A stretch of 64,000 nt of DNA from assembly GCA_022793795.1 (NCBI GenBank), contig JAAWDM010000032.1:1-64000 (forward strand). The letters run 5' to 3'. Source of the stretch: Bacillota bacterium. GTDB taxonomy: Bacteria; Bacillota; Clostridia; Peptostreptococcales; Anaerovoracaceae. The notes beneath the pieces are model-generated. The model worked only from the letters and a program-made list of their open reading frames with translations. It made no database searches and had not been told where the DNA came from. Positions 1 through 10,689 of this stretch are shown piece by piece. A program made the position numbers and the translations under genes. The stretch's first letter is position 1, and each line of letters opens with the position of its first letter.

Positions 1-35
1 ACACCGTATGGGTTCGACCCCCATCGCCGGCACCA
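1..35 (+). tRNA. 3' end of a tRNA (partial at left edge; probably tRNA-Leu)
   Basis: T-arm ATGGG-TTCGACC-CCCAT followed by acceptor strand CGCCGGC-A-CCA. The implied 5' acceptor GCCGGCG is typical of tRNA-Leu, but the anticodon is outside the window. Confidence 0.75.
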
Positions 36-80
36 TGTTAACAGTATGAATGTTAACATAGAAGCAGGAGGAAGAATAGT

Positions 81-452
81 ATGGAAACACTAGTGAGTTT
101 GGCGCCGTTATTGATCCTAATCGTTCTTATGTATTTCTTGATGATTAGACCACAGAAAAAGAAAGACAAGCAGATTCAGGAAATGAGAAGAGGCCTGCAG
201 GTGGGAGATGAAATCATTACAATCGGCGGTATCTGCGGTAAGATTGTAAAGACCAAAGAGGAGACCATCGTCATCCAGGTCGGCGCAGATAAAGTGAAGT
301 TTGAAATGATGAGATGGGCAGTTTCCACAGTTACCAATGCAAGCCAGAGAGTACGTGAGGAAGTGGAAGAAGAGCCAAAGAAGGTTATGCCAAAGAGACT
401 GAGAAGATCTTCTGATGCAGACGACGAAGAGAAGGATTCTGTAGAAGACTAA
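81..452 (+). CDS. yajC: Preprotein translocase subunit YajC
   Basis: Single N-terminal TM helix followed by RPQKKKDKQIQEMRRGLQVGDEIITIGGICGKI; located upstream of secDF. Confidence 0.93.
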   Translation: METLVSLAPLLILIVLMYFLMIRPQKKKDKQIQEMRRGLQVGDEIITIGGICGKIVKTKEETIVIQVGADKVKFEMMRWAVSTVTNASQRVREEVEEEPKKVMPKRLRRSSDADDEEKDSVED

Positions 453-507
453 TTCCGGTCAACACAGTGTTCATTACTGATTATGCATAAAAATGTATAT
501 TTGTTTA

Positions 508-538
508 AAAATCTCCTGATATTTTCAGGAGATTTTTT
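508..538 (+). terminator. Rho-independent terminator after yajC
   Basis: ATCTCCTGA-tattt-TCAGGAGAT hairpin followed by a T run. Confidence 0.85.
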
Positions 539-590
539 GATAGAAGTTGGTATAAATTGAGAGAAAAAGAGGGTTTTACTGAAAATATCC

Positions 591-619
591 TTGTACAAGC
601 TTCAAAAAAGTAGTAAAAT
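591..619 (+). promoter_or_regulatory. Sigma-A-type promoter for secDF
   Basis: TTGTAC-N17-TAAAAT upstream of the secDF start. Confidence 0.5.
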
Positions 620-685
620 GTAATGTAAAATAAAATGCCGTGGGTAGGCAGATTTACAAATAAAATCAAATGAGAGGTTTTAGAA

Positions 686-2890
686 ATGAGTGTAAAAGTG
701 AAACGCATACTGGCATTTCTGGTGCTGGTAGCAATCGTTTTTGGATGGTATGTTGCCGGTTTTGGCATCGGTTCCATCAATTCAGTGAAAGATGCAATTA
801 AGTATGGCCTTGACATCAATGGAGGCGTCTATGTAGTTATGGAGGCTCATACCGACGCGACCGGCGATGCGCTGGACGAGTTGATGGAACAAACCAGGGC
901 TGTTTTAAATAATCGTGTGAATCAGTTGGGTATTGCTGAATCTTCGGTTACCATTGAAGGAACCAATCGATTGAGAATCGAAATGCCTGGCGTGGAAGAT
1001 GCAGAGGAAGCCATTGAAGCCATCGGTAAGACTGCACAGCTTCAATTTATTTTGGCTGATGGAACTGTCGTGTTCGACGGAAGTATGGTAAAGGATGCTG
1101 CTATTGCAACTGATGGCGCTTATTATAAGATTTTGCTGGAATTTGACAGCGCCGGAGCCAGCGCCTTTGAGGAGGCTACCAGGAAAGCCTTTAGCGGCGA
1201 AGTGACAGCATCCATTGACGGTATGGCTGCCAACGAAATCGGTATTGTATTGGATGATGAGATTATTACCCATCCATATGTAAAAGGCGTAATTTCCGGC
1301 GGCAGTTGTGAAATCGAAGGAAAGTATACTCAGGAAGAAGCATCTACCACAGCCGCGCTGATTCGCGGTGGCGCCCTGCCTGTAGAACTGGTAGAGATTC
1401 AGTCCTCTGTACAGTCAGCTACCATCGGTGCAGACGCCCTTGATAAATCCATCATAGCAGGCGCCATTGGTTTAGGCATCGTATTCTTGATTATGCTGGT
1501 GTTCTACGGTATGCTGGGTCTGGTTGCAGATATAGCGCTGTTGTTGTATGTGGTTATATTCCTGTGGGCAATGGCAGGTATGGGTGTGGTTATGACCCTG
1601 CCAGGCATTGCAGCATTGATTCTATCCATCGGTATGGCGGTAGATGCTAACGTCATCATCTTCGCTAGAATTAAGGAAGAAATCGCAGCAGGTAAGTCCA
1701 TTCGCGTGGCTGTAAACAGTGGATTTAAAAATGCTCTGACCACCGTATTGGATGCACAGATTACAACCTTGATTGCAGCAGTTGTGCTGTATGAAGTAGG
1801 TACTACTTCAGTAAAGGGCTTTGCATTGACCCTGATGATTGGTATTGTTATCAGTATCTTTACAGCGGTTGTTATTACCCAGTTGTTTATTTCTCTGTTG
1901 GCTGATAATAAGAAGTTCTCAAAAAATAGATATTTTGGTGTCAATGAAGACGGCAGCCCAAAACAGCTGCTCAACAAAACTTTCTCATTTATTAAGCATA
2001 GAAAGATTTTCTATATGATTAGCGCTGGTATCATCATCGTAGGTCTGTTGTTTGCTTTCATTGGCGGTATGAACTATGGTATCGACTTTACAGGAGGAAC
2101 CATGATTCAGATCGATATGGGCAAGCAGGTGGATATTTCCGAGGTAGAAAGCGCTCTTGCAGAATATGACCTGGAACCGTCTATTATTTATGCAGGAGAA
2201 GGAAACAGCCAGATTGTGATTAAGACCATTGCTTCCTTGGACAATGAAAAGCGTTCGGAAATCGTAGATACATTGGGAAAGACTTATGATATTACGGAAG
2301 CTAATGTCCTTGCGTCTGAACAGTTTGGACCGTCTGTAGGAGATGAACTGAAATCCAATGCGTTGCTGGCCGTATTCATTGCTTCTATTGGTATGCTGAT
2401 TTATATCATATTCCGGTTTAAATCCTGGAAATATGGTGCGTCAGCTATTATCGGCGTGGTACATGACGTGCTCATGGTAATTGCATTTTATGCTATCTTT
2501 GGTTATACGGTAAACAATCCATTTATCGCAGCTATTTTGACACTGGTGGGATATTCTATCAATGATACCATCGTTATTTTCGATAGAATTAGAGAAAATA
2601 AAGCATTATATCCAAAGGATGGCAGTGAGATAAATATTGATAGAAGTTTGAATCAAACTTTGAACAGAACTATCATGACGTCTGTTACAACCCTGGTGGT
2701 TATGATTCCGCTGTGCATTATGGTTTCTGCCTCCATTCGGGAATTCATCATTCCGCTGATGGTGGGTGTAATTGTAGGTTGCTGTTCCTCCATTTTCCTG
2801 TGCAGTCCGCTGTACTATGATATGTGCAAGAGCAGTGAAGAGTCTAAGTATGTAAAAAGCATATCGGCAAAAGCAAAGAAGAAGAAATAA
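686..2890 (+). CDS. secDF: Fused protein translocase subunits SecD/SecF
   Basis: SecD module (KYGLDINGGVYVVMEA) and SecF module (NYGIDFTGGTMIQID) in one 734-aa ORF. Confidence 0.95.
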   Translation: MSVKVKRILAFLVLVAIVFGWYVAGFGIGSINSVKDAIKYGLDINGGVYVVMEAHTDATGDALDELMEQTRAVLNNRVNQLGIAESSVTIEGTNRLRIEMPGVEDAEEAIEAIGKTAQLQFILADGTVVFDGSMVKDAAIATDGAYYKILLEFDSAGASAFEEATRKAFSGEVTASIDGMAANEIGIVLDDEIITHPYVKGVISGGSCEIEGKYTQEEASTTAALIRGGALPVELVEIQSSVQSATIGADALDKSIIAGAIGLGIVFLIMLVFYGMLGLVADIALLLYVVIFLWAMAGMGVVMTLPGIAALILSIGMAVDANVIIFARIKEEIAAGKSIRVAVNSGFKNALTTVLDAQITTLIAAVVLYEVGTTSVKGFALTLMIGIVISIFTAVVITQLFISLLADNKKFSKNRYFGVNEDGSPKQLLNKTFSFIKHRKIFYMISAGIIIVGLLFAFIGGMNYGIDFTGGTMIQIDMGKQVDISEVESALAEYDLEPSIIYAGEGNSQIVIKTIASLDNEKRSEIVDTLGKTYDITEANVLASEQFGPSVGDELKSNALLAVFIASIGMLIYIIFRFKSWKYGASAIIGVVHDVLMVIAFYAIFGYTVNNPFIAAILTLVGYSINDTIVIFDRIRENKALYPKDGSEINIDRSLNQTLNRTIMTSVTTLVVMIPLCIMVSASIREFIIPLMVGVIVGCCSSIFLCSPLYYDMCKSSEESKYVKSISAKAKKKK

Positions 2891-2919
2891 ACTAATAAAT
2901 ACACGGGAGTTAAAATCGC

Positions 2920-5130
2920 ATGTTGACAAAAGCTGAGTTTTTAGAAAAAATCTTAACATTTCATTCTAATTACGACACCGAATTGATTGGCCGGGCCTTT
3001 GATAAGGCCCAGGCTCTCCATAACGGTCAGCTCCGTAAAAGTGGAGAACCTTATTTTATTCATCCCATCAGTGTAGCCATCATATTGGCACAGCTAGGTA
3101 TGGATGAGGAGACCATCGTCGGTGGGCTTTTGCATGATGTGGTGGAGGATACGCCATATACTAGGGAAGAACTGGTGGAGGATTTCAGCGAGGAAATCGC
3201 ACTGCTGGTAGACGGCGTTACCAAATTGGGCTCCATTAAATTTGAATCAAAGGAAGAATTGCAGGCTGAAAACTTCCGTAAAATGTTTTTAGCCATGTCC
3301 AAAGATATTCGAGTTCTGATTATCAAGTTGGCAGACCGGCTTCACAACATGCGGACACTGCAGTTTATGAAGCCGGAAAAGATTGTGGAAAAGAGCAATG
3401 AGGTGTTGGAAATTTATGCACCGCTGGCTAGTAGGTTGGGAATTTCCACTGTCAAATTTGAACTGGAAGACTGGGCTTTGAAATATCTTCATCCAGAGGA
3501 GTTTAAAGATCTGGAAGAGAAGGTAATGGCTAGAAAGGTACAGCGAGAGGAAACCATCAATCTGGTCATCGATGAGATGAAGGAAGTGCTGGACGACATG
3601 AATCTGCGGTATGAAATTTATGGCAGAGCCAAGCACTATTACAGCATCTATAAGAAAATGAAATTTCAGAAGAAGCAGATCGATGAAATCTTTGACTTGA
3701 TTGCTGTTCGCATCATCGTGGAAAACGTGCGGGATTGCTACGCGGTTTTAGGAATCGTTCATACCATGTGGAAACCCATTCCAGGACGGTTTAAGGACTA
3801 TATCGCCATGCCTAAGCCCAATATGTATCAGTCTCTTCATACCACGGTTATTGGAGAGCATGGCGATCCTTTCGAGATACAGATTCGAACTTATGAAATG
3901 CATGAGGTGGCGGAATACGGTATTGCCGCCCATTGGAAGTATAAAGAGGGAAAAGTAAACGGAGAAAACTCCAGCGATGATTTGAAACTGGCATGGCTCC
4001 GCCAATCCCTGGAATGGCAGAAGGATTTAAAAGACCCAAAAGAGTTTTTGGAAACTATGAAGATGGACCTGTTTGCCAGTCAGGTATTTGTGTTTACGCC
4101 AAAGGGAGACGTCATAGAACTTCCAGCAGGCTCTACGCCTCTTGACTTTGCCTTTAAGATTCATTCCGCCATCGGCTGTAAGTGCGTGGGAGCCAGAGTT
4201 AACGGCAAGATGGTGACCATAGACTACACTTTGCAAAACGGCGATATTGTGGAAATCGTCACTTCGGCCAATTCCAGCGGCCCTAGTGTGGATTGGCTGA
4301 AGATTGCTAAAAGTTCCAATGCCAGAAACAAGATTAGAAGCTGGCTGAAACGAGAAAACAAGTCCGATACCGTTGATAAAGGTAAGGATTTACTGGATAA
4401 ATATATTCGAAAAAAAGGATACGACCCACAGGTCTGTGGAAAATCCCAATATATCAATAAGGCCATGAAGGCCATGAATTTTGCCAGCAATGATGAGGGC
4501 TATGCCCAGCTTGCAAACGGCGGTACACTGATGAGCAAGTTCTGCAATCTATTATTTTCCTACTATACAGAGGAGAATAAACCGGATATCAAGTCTGACG
4601 AAGAGGTCATGGAGGACATTAAGGCGGCAGAATTGAGAAAGCAGCGTCAGCAGAAGCAGCAGAGAAGAGATAACGATGCGCCAGGCATTATCGTCAAGGG
4701 CGCTGACAATCTGATGATTCGTGTGGCTAGATGCTGTAATCCTGTGCCAGGAGACGACATCGTAGGCTTTATTACTAAAGGAAGAGGTATCTCTGTTCAC
4801 CGCAGCGATTGTTCTAATGTGACATCTCTGCCGCAAGATGAGAGACAGCGTTTTATTGAGGTGGAATGGGAAGACCTGAAAGTGGGAAAATCCTATAATG
4901 CAGATATTTTTATCCTTTGCTATGACAGGAAAGGGATGCTTTCGGATATTTCCAAGGTCTGTGAGGACATGGACATTCATCTGTCTGGCGTTAACGCTAA
5001 AAGCGGTCGGGATGGTATGATTAACATGACGGTTACACTATCTATATCCAGTACCCAGGAAATGCAAAAGGTACTGCGTAATTTGAGATTGATAGACGGG
5101 GTTGTACAGGTTTACCGTGCAAAGTCCTGA
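2920..5130 (+). CDS. rel: Bifunctional (p)ppGpp synthetase/hydrolase, RelA/SpoT family
   Basis: HD domain (HDVVEDTPYTREEL), synthetase domain, TGS (VFTPKGDVIELPAGSTPLDFAFKIHSAIG), C-terminal ACT. Confidence 0.96.
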   Translation: MLTKAEFLEKILTFHSNYDTELIGRAFDKAQALHNGQLRKSGEPYFIHPISVAIILAQLGMDEETIVGGLLHDVVEDTPYTREELVEDFSEEIALLVDGVTKLGSIKFESKEELQAENFRKMFLAMSKDIRVLIIKLADRLHNMRTLQFMKPEKIVEKSNEVLEIYAPLASRLGISTVKFELEDWALKYLHPEEFKDLEEKVMARKVQREETINLVIDEMKEVLDDMNLRYEIYGRAKHYYSIYKKMKFQKKQIDEIFDLIAVRIIVENVRDCYAVLGIVHTMWKPIPGRFKDYIAMPKPNMYQSLHTTVIGEHGDPFEIQIRTYEMHEVAEYGIAAHWKYKEGKVNGENSSDDLKLAWLRQSLEWQKDLKDPKEFLETMKMDLFASQVFVFTPKGDVIELPAGSTPLDFAFKIHSAIGCKCVGARVNGKMVTIDYTLQNGDIVEIVTSANSSGPSVDWLKIAKSSNARNKIRSWLKRENKSDTVDKGKDLLDKYIRKKGYDPQVCGKSQYINKAMKAMNFASNDEGYAQLANGGTLMSKFCNLLFSYYTEENKPDIKSDEEVMEDIKAAELRKQRQQKQQRRDNDAPGIIVKGADNLMIRVARCCNPVPGDDIVGFITKGRGISVHRSDCSNVTSLPQDERQRFIEVEWEDLKVGKSYNADIFILCYDRKGMLSDISKVCEDMDIHLSGVNAKSGRDGMINMTVTLSISSTQEMQKVLRNLRLIDGVVQVYRAKS

Positions 5131-5162
5131 TGTTGTCCATTGAGGATAGAAAGGTTTAAAAT

Positions 5163-5612
5163 ATGAGAGCGGTTGTACAGCGTGTGACAGAAGGAGACGT
5201 TACTGTAGAGGAGCAGATAACGGGATCCGTAGGAAAGGGATATGTGGTTCTTCTGGGTGTGGAAGATACGGATACAGAAAAGGACGCGGAATATCTGGCA
5301 GAAAAGATTGTGGGTCTTCGCATCTTTGAAGATGCAGACGATAAGATGAATCTGTCCTTAAAGGATGTAAATGGGGAAATGCTGGTTATCTCCCAGTTTA
5401 CACTGCTGGCTGATGCAAGAAAGGGAAGACGGCCCAATTTCGTCAAGGCTGCCAGACCGGAAAAGGCCAAGGAACTTTACGATTATTTCGTGGAACTTGT
5501 AAAGTCACAAGGAATCAAGGTGGGCGAAGGGGTATTTCAAACCCACATGCTGGTGCGGATTCATAACGATGGTCCGGTGACCATATTATTGGACAGCAAT
5601 AAGCTGTTTTAA
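5163..5612 (+). CDS. dtd: D-aminoacyl-tRNA deacylase
   Basis: [16 protein letters not shown]...[20 protein letters not shown]. Confidence 0.96.
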   Translation: MRAVVQRVTEGDVTVEEQITGSVGKGYVVLLGVEDTDTEKDAEYLAEKIVGLRIFEDADDKMNLSLKDVNGEMLVISQFTLLADARKGRRPNFVKAARPEKAKELYDYFVELVKSQGIKVGEGVFQTHMLVRIHNDGPVTILLDSNKLF

Positions 5613-5625
5613 TCAGGAGGAGAGT

Positions 5626-6246
5626 ATGAAGATTATCAGATATGTGACAGGCCCCATTCAGGTAAATACCTATTTGGCTTATGATGAGGCTGCAAAAAAA
5701 GCCTTTATGGTAGATCCGGGCGGCTATGCAGCTGAGATTACCAAGAAGATTGAGGAACTGGGTCTTACCCTTGAATATATCGTTTTAACCCATGGACATG
5801 GAGACCATATTGGCGGGGTTCATGGCTTTCAGCAGGATTTCCCAGGGGTGAAGGTCGTGGCCCATCAGGAGGAGCGGGAAATGCTCATGAACGGCAATCT
5901 AAACAGTTCTGTAGAAATGTTTGGAAAGCCGGTTACTGTGGATGCAGATCTTTGGGTAAGAGACAGGGAAACCTTGCAGGTAGGAGATATGGAACTGACC
6001 TTTTTCCATACACCGGGGCATACCAAGGGCGGTATGTCTATCTATGTAAAGGGCCATGTATTCAGTGGGGATACACTGTTCCGATTCTCCATTGGAAGAA
6101 CCGATTTTTATGGCGGAGACTTTAAAATCTTAATCAATTCCATCAAGGATGCGTTGTTTACGCTGCCAGATGATACGGTGGTTTTGCCTGGACATATGGA
6201 TATTACCACCATTGGAGATGAAAAGAGAGGAAACCCGTTTGTATAA
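5626..6246 (+). CDS. MBL-fold (glyoxalase II-like) hydrolase
   Basis: THGHGDHIGG metallo-beta-lactamase motif and HTPGHTKGGMSIY. Confidence 0.92.
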   Translation: MKIIRYVTGPIQVNTYLAYDEAAKKAFMVDPGGYAAEITKKIEELGLTLEYIVLTHGHGDHIGGVHGFQQDFPGVKVVAHQEEREMLMNGNLNSSVEMFGKPVTVDADLWVRDRETLQVGDMELTFFHTPGHTKGGMSIYVKGHVFSGDTLFRFSIGRTDFYGGDFKILINSIKDALFTLPDDTVVLPGHMDITTIGDEKRGNPFV

Positions 6247-7651
6247 TATCGTCATAAAAAATATCGACAATATCTATGAATACAATGAACTGATTAAGGT
6301 TTTTCTTACGCCTGACCAGTTTGTAAGTTATACAGAAGCCGATTACACCGAGTTTACAGGGACAGAGCAGCTTTGGGATACAGAGCAGGCCATAACCATT
6401 GTCTTTAATGAGGCGGATTTTGGAGACAAAAACTATATTAAACGGGAAATTTATCAAGGACTGTCCCAAATTACAGGAAAACAACCTGCTTGGGGGATTT
6501 TGACTGGCGTTAGACCAGTAAAGCTGGCCGGAGAACTGTATCAAAAACTGGGCAGCGATTTTGAGGTGAAAAAAAAGCTGCAGGAGTTTTATCTGCTTTC
6601 AGAGGAAAAGGCACAGCTGCTTTTGGATACCTATGAATATCAACAGGAAGTTCTTGGGCCGGCGCCTGAAGGTGGAGTGGGGCTCTATATCGGGATTCCT
6701 TTTTGTCCCACCAGATGCCTCTATTGCTCCTTTACATCCAATCAGAAAGGGCCAGAGGAAATACAGCGGTATTTGGAGAGTTTGTTTACAGAAATAAGTT
6801 ATTGTGGACTTCGAATGGAGGAAACTGGCCTGTGGCCAGAATCCGTTTATATCGGAGGCGGTACGCCTACAACCCTTACAGCCCAGCAGTTGGATGGGCT
6901 CATTGGTCATATAAAACATTCCTTTGACTTATCTAAGACCAAAGAATTTACTGTTGAGGCTGGAAGACCGGACACCATTACATATGAAAAGTTGGAAGTG
7001 TTGAAAAAACATGGCATAGAGCGAATCAGTATCAATCCACAGTCCATGAAAAAAGAGACTTTAGAGTTAATTGGTCGCTCTCATGAACCGGCGGATATTG
7101 TTAAGGCTTTCCAGCGGGCCGATTGGGTAGGGATTCCCATTGTCAATGCAGATGTGATTGCAGGACTTCCAGAGGAAACGCCGGAGGATTTTGCAAAGAC
7201 CATGGAAGATATTTTACGGTTGGACCCAGAAAACATTACGATTCATACCCTTGCAGTAAAAAAGGCTTCCAAATTGATGGATGTAGCCCCCGATTACCAT
7301 TATAAACAGGCAGAGACTGCCTTGGAGATGCTGAAAATTGCAAAGACCATGTTGGCTGAAGCGGGATTTCGGCCATACTATCTGTATAGACAGAAGCATA
7401 TGGCCGGCGCTTTTGAAAACGTTGGATATTGCAAAGACAATACGCCGTCTATCTATAATATCAGAATTATGGAAGAGCAACAGACCATCATCGCCCTTGG
7501 GGCAGGCGGCATCAGTAAGGTTTATTTTCCAAAGGAAAACAGATTGGAACGGGTTCCTAACGTATCCAATTATGAAGTATATATACAGCGGCTCGATGAG
7601 ATGATTGAACGAAAAGAGGAGCATCTATTTAAGGAGGTAGAAAAATGCTGA
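6239..7651 (+). CDS. hemZ: HemZ-like radical SAM coproporphyrinogen dehydrogenase family protein
   Basis: CxxxCxxC radical SAM motif (PFCPTRCLYCSF) and YIGGGTPTTL. Start chosen at the in-frame TTG 6239, overlapping the MBL stop; the ORF track starts upstream at 6149. Confidence 0.85.
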   Translation: MYNIVIKNIDNIYEYNELIKVFLTPDQFVSYTEADYTEFTGTEQLWDTEQAITIVFNEADFGDKNYIKREIYQGLSQITGKQPAWGILTGVRPVKLAGELYQKLGSDFEVKKKLQEFYLLSEEKAQLLLDTYEYQQEVLGPAPEGGVGLYIGIPFCPTRCLYCSFTSNQKGPEEIQRYLESLFTEISYCGLRMEETGLWPESVYIGGGTPTTLTAQQLDGLIGHIKHSFDLSKTKEFTVEAGRPDTITYEKLEVLKKHGIERISINPQSMKKETLELIGRSHEPADIVKAFQRADWVGIPIVNADVIAGLPEETPEDFAKTMEDILRLDPENITIHTLAVKKASKLMDVAPDYHYKQAETALEMLKIAKTMLAEAGFRPYYLYRQKHMAGAFENVGYCKDNTPSIYNIRIMEEQQTIIALGAGGISKVYFPKENRLERVPNVSNYEVYIQRLDEMIERKEEHLFKEVEKC

Positions 7652-8898
7652 CCAATGCACCGAAAGGGACCAAAGATATTTTGCCAGATCAGATTCACAA
7701 ATGGCATTATGTAGAGAATGTGTTCCGCGATATTTGCAGAAGATATGGATTTAGGGAAATGAGGACGCCAGTCTTTGAACATACAGAGCTGTTTACCAGA
7801 GGTATCGGAGATACTACCGATGTGGTGCAGAAGGAGATGTATACCTTTGAAGATCATGGCAAACGGAGTATTACTCTAAAGCCGGAAGGCACCTCTCCAG
7901 CGGTAAGAGCCTTTATCGAGCACAAGCAGTATGCGGAGATGCAGCCGTCTAAATACTATTATGTAACTCCATGTTTTCGATATGAAAAACCCCAATCAGG
8001 CAGACTTAGAGAGTTTCACCAGTTTGGTATCGAGGTCTTTGGGACGCCTGATATGATGGCTGATGCTGAGGTTATCTGTTTGGCCCACGATTTTCTTACC
8101 AGTCTAGGCATTACGGAAATTGAGCTTAGAATCAACAGTGTAGGCTGCCCGGACTGCAGAAGGAAACATAGGGAGGCGTTGAAAAGCTTTCTTGCTCCAA
8201 AGTATGACCAGCTGTGCGATACCTGTAAGACCAGATATGACAAGAATCCTATGAGGATTTTGGACTGCAAGTCCCCTGTGTGCCAGGAACTGGTAAAAGG
8301 TGCGCCCATGATGATCGATTACCTGTGCGACGATTGCAAAAATGCTTTGGAAGAACTGAAAACCAATCTGACCTCTCTAGGGATTCCATTTGTATTGGAT
8401 CCAGGCATTGTAAGAGGATTGGACTACTATACCAAGACTGCGTTTGAATTTGTCACTACCAAAATCGGAGCCCAAGGTACGGTTTGTGGCGGCGGTAGAT
8501 ACGACCATCTCATCGAAGAGGTGGGAGGGCCGCCGATTCCGGGAGTTGGGTTCGGTCTGGGCATCGAAAGACTTCTTATGCTGATGGAAGCCAACGGCGT
8601 TTCTTTCCCTGATGAGAACAGGGTAGATGTATTTATTGCAGTCATGGGCGATGCAGCCAAGGCTTATGGACTGAAACTGTGCAGAGAACTGCGGACCAAG
8701 GGAATGGCTGCAGAGATGGACATTTTGGCCCGAAACATCAAGAACCAGTTCAAGTACGCCAATCGACTGGGAGCCAGATACACTGTGGTGATCGGTGATA
8801 ACGAATTGGCAGAAGGAGCTGTGACCGTGAAAGATATGGAACGTTCTGAGCAGCACCTGGTAAAGTTTGAAGAGTTATTCCAAGTATTATCAAAATAG
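7645..8898 (+). CDS. hisS: Histidyl-tRNA synthetase
   Basis: NAPKGTKDILPDQIHKW; class II motifs. Confidence 0.96.
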   Translation: MLTNAPKGTKDILPDQIHKWHYVENVFRDICRRYGFREMRTPVFEHTELFTRGIGDTTDVVQKEMYTFEDHGKRSITLKPEGTSPAVRAFIEHKQYAEMQPSKYYYVTPCFRYEKPQSGRLREFHQFGIEVFGTPDMMADAEVICLAHDFLTSLGITEIELRINSVGCPDCRRKHREALKSFLAPKYDQLCDTCKTRYDKNPMRILDCKSPVCQELVKGAPMMIDYLCDDCKNALEELKTNLTSLGIPFVLDPGIVRGLDYYTKTAFEFVTTKIGAQGTVCGGGRYDHLIEEVGGPPIPGVGFGLGIERLLMLMEANGVSFPDENRVDVFIAVMGDAAKAYGLKLCRELRTKGMAAEMDILARNIKNQFKYANRLGARYTVVIGDNELAEGAVTVKDMERSEQHLVKFEELFQVLSK

Positions 8899-8907
8899 GA
8901 GAAAGCT

Positions 8908-10671
8908 ATGAGCAATGTATATAAGCGCACCCATATGTGCGGCGTATTAAATATCGGGAATGTGGGCCAGGAAGTGGTATTAAACGGCTGGGTCGCCAAG
9001 AGAAGAAATCTGGGCGGCCTGATTTTCGTCGACCTTCGGGACAAGACAGGAATTACACAGATTACTTTTGACGATCAGATTCCTGCCGAGCTGTTTGAAA
9101 AGGCTGATTCCCTTAGAAGCGAATATGTTATTGGAATTAAAGGTATTGTAAAGGAAAGAAGCGCCAAGAATACGAATATACCTACTGGTGAAATCGAAGT
9201 ATTCGCTAATGACCTTGTCATCTATTCTCAGGCTGATACGCCTCCGATTTATATTAAAGACGACGACAATGTAGACGAAAATCTTCGTCTCAAATATAGA
9301 TATCTGGATTTGCGAAAGAATAAGATGCAGAGGAATCTCACTTTCCGCCACCAGGTGACCAAGCTGGCCAGAGATTATTTTGACGAATGTGGATTCACAG
9401 AGGTAGAGACGCCGATGCTAATTAAGTCTACTCCAGAGGGAGCAAGAGACTATTTGGTGCCAAGCCGTGTATATCCAGGTTCTTTCTTTGCATTGCCACA
9501 GTCGCCACAGTTGTTTAAACAGCTTCTCATGGTAGGCGGAACCGACCGGTATATGCAGATTGCCAAATGCTTTAGAGATGAAGACCTTAGAGCGGACCGT
9601 CAACCAGAATTTACCCAGATTGACTTGGAAATGTCTTTTGTGGATATGGAAGATGTAATCGCCGTACAAGAAGGGTTCCTCAAGAGAGTCTTTGGAGAGC
9701 TGATGGGCGTTGAAATTGAGACGCCGTTTTTGAGATTAACTTGGGACGAGGCCATGGAACGGTATGGTTCCGATAAGCCAGACCTGCGTTTTGGATTTGA
9801 ACTTCACTGTCTCAATGAACTGGCTGCTGGCTGCGAATTTAAAGTATTTACCGATGCTCTGGAAAAGGGCGGAGACGTTCGTGGTATCTGTATCGATGGC
9901 GGTGCGGAAAAGTTCAGCCGTAAGGAAATCGATAAATTAACCGATGCTGTGAAGGATTACGGCGCTAAGGGCATGGTATGGATGAAAGTGGGAGAAGGAG
10001 AAATTAACTCTTCTGTCAATAAATTCTTTAGCCAGGAGGAACTGGCTAGGTATGCGGCCGAATTTGAGGCAAAAGCGGGAGATTTGATTTTCATCGTTTC
10101 CGACCGGAAAAAAGTTGTATTTGACAGCTTGGGATTCCTGCGCAGAGAGATTGCTCGTAGACTGGGACTTTTGGATGACAAGGTATTTAAACTCCTTTGG
10201 GTAACCGACTTCCCATTGTTTGAAAAGGACGATGAGACCGGCGAACTAAAGGCTATGCATCATCCGTTTACTCAGCCGAAGTTAGAAGAGATTCCGCTGC
10301 TTGATACGGATCCGGCAGCAGTAAAAGCCGATGCCTATGACATTGTGTTAAACGGTGTGGAACTGGGCGGCGGCTCTATCCGAATTCATGATAAGGACTT
10401 GCAGGCCAAGATGTTCGATGTGCTGGGTTTGACGAAGGAAGAATGTGATGAAAAGTTTGGCTTCCTCATCGAAGCCTTCAAATATGGGGTACCACCCCAC
10501 GGCGGTCTGGCATACGGTTTAGACAGACTGATTATGCTTCTGATCGGAGAATCTTCCATCAGAGACGTTATGGCATTTCCAAAGAATCAGAATGCACAGT
10601 GCCTGCTCTGTGAAGCGCCGGCGCCTGTTTATGAGGATCAGCTTGCAGATTTAGGGATTCAGACAAAATAG
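8908..10671 (+). CDS. aspS: Aspartyl-tRNA synthetase
   Basis: OB-fold (VVLNGWVAKRRNLGGLIFVDLRDKTGITQ), FRDEDLRADRQPEFTQID, class II C-terminus. Confidence 0.97.
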   Translation: MSNVYKRTHMCGVLNIGNVGQEVVLNGWVAKRRNLGGLIFVDLRDKTGITQITFDDQIPAELFEKADSLRSEYVIGIKGIVKERSAKNTNIPTGEIEVFANDLVIYSQADTPPIYIKDDDNVDENLRLKYRYLDLRKNKMQRNLTFRHQVTKLARDYFDECGFTEVETPMLIKSTPEGARDYLVPSRVYPGSFFALPQSPQLFKQLLMVGGTDRYMQIAKCFRDEDLRADRQPEFTQIDLEMSFVDMEDVIAVQEGFLKRVFGELMGVEIETPFLRLTWDEAMERYGSDKPDLRFGFELHCLNELAAGCEFKVFTDALEKGGDVRGICIDGGAEKFSRKEIDKLTDAVKDYGAKGMVWMKVGEGEINSSVNKFFSQEELARYAAEFEAKAGDLIFIVSDRKKVVFDSLGFLRREIARRLGLLDDKVFKLLWVTDFPLFEKDDETGELKAMHHPFTQPKLEEIPLLDTDPAAVKADAYDIVLNGVELGGGSIRIHDKDLQAKMFDVLGLTKEECDEKFGFLIEAFKYGVPPHGGLAYGLDRLIMLLIGESSIRDVMAFPKNQNAQCLLCEAPAPVYEDQLADLGIQTK

Positions 10672-10689
10672 GACAGAAGAGGAACCCTT

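Noticed and set aside
505-819. 104-aa minus-strand ORF across the yajC-secDF intergenic region
   Set aside because: Overlaps a terminator, a promoter and the start of secDF on the opposite strand; typical of spurious antisense ORFs.
5626-7651. Possible fusion of the MBL hydrolase and HemZ
   Set aside because: They are in different frames and overlap by only a few bases; the apparent 6149 start is a track artefact and TTG 6239 fits better.
7600-8910. Searched for T-box or riboswitch leaders upstream of hisS, aspS, leuS and alaS
   Set aside because: Genes abut or nearly abut upstream CDSs (or lack a T-box motif), so there is no room or signal for a T-box.
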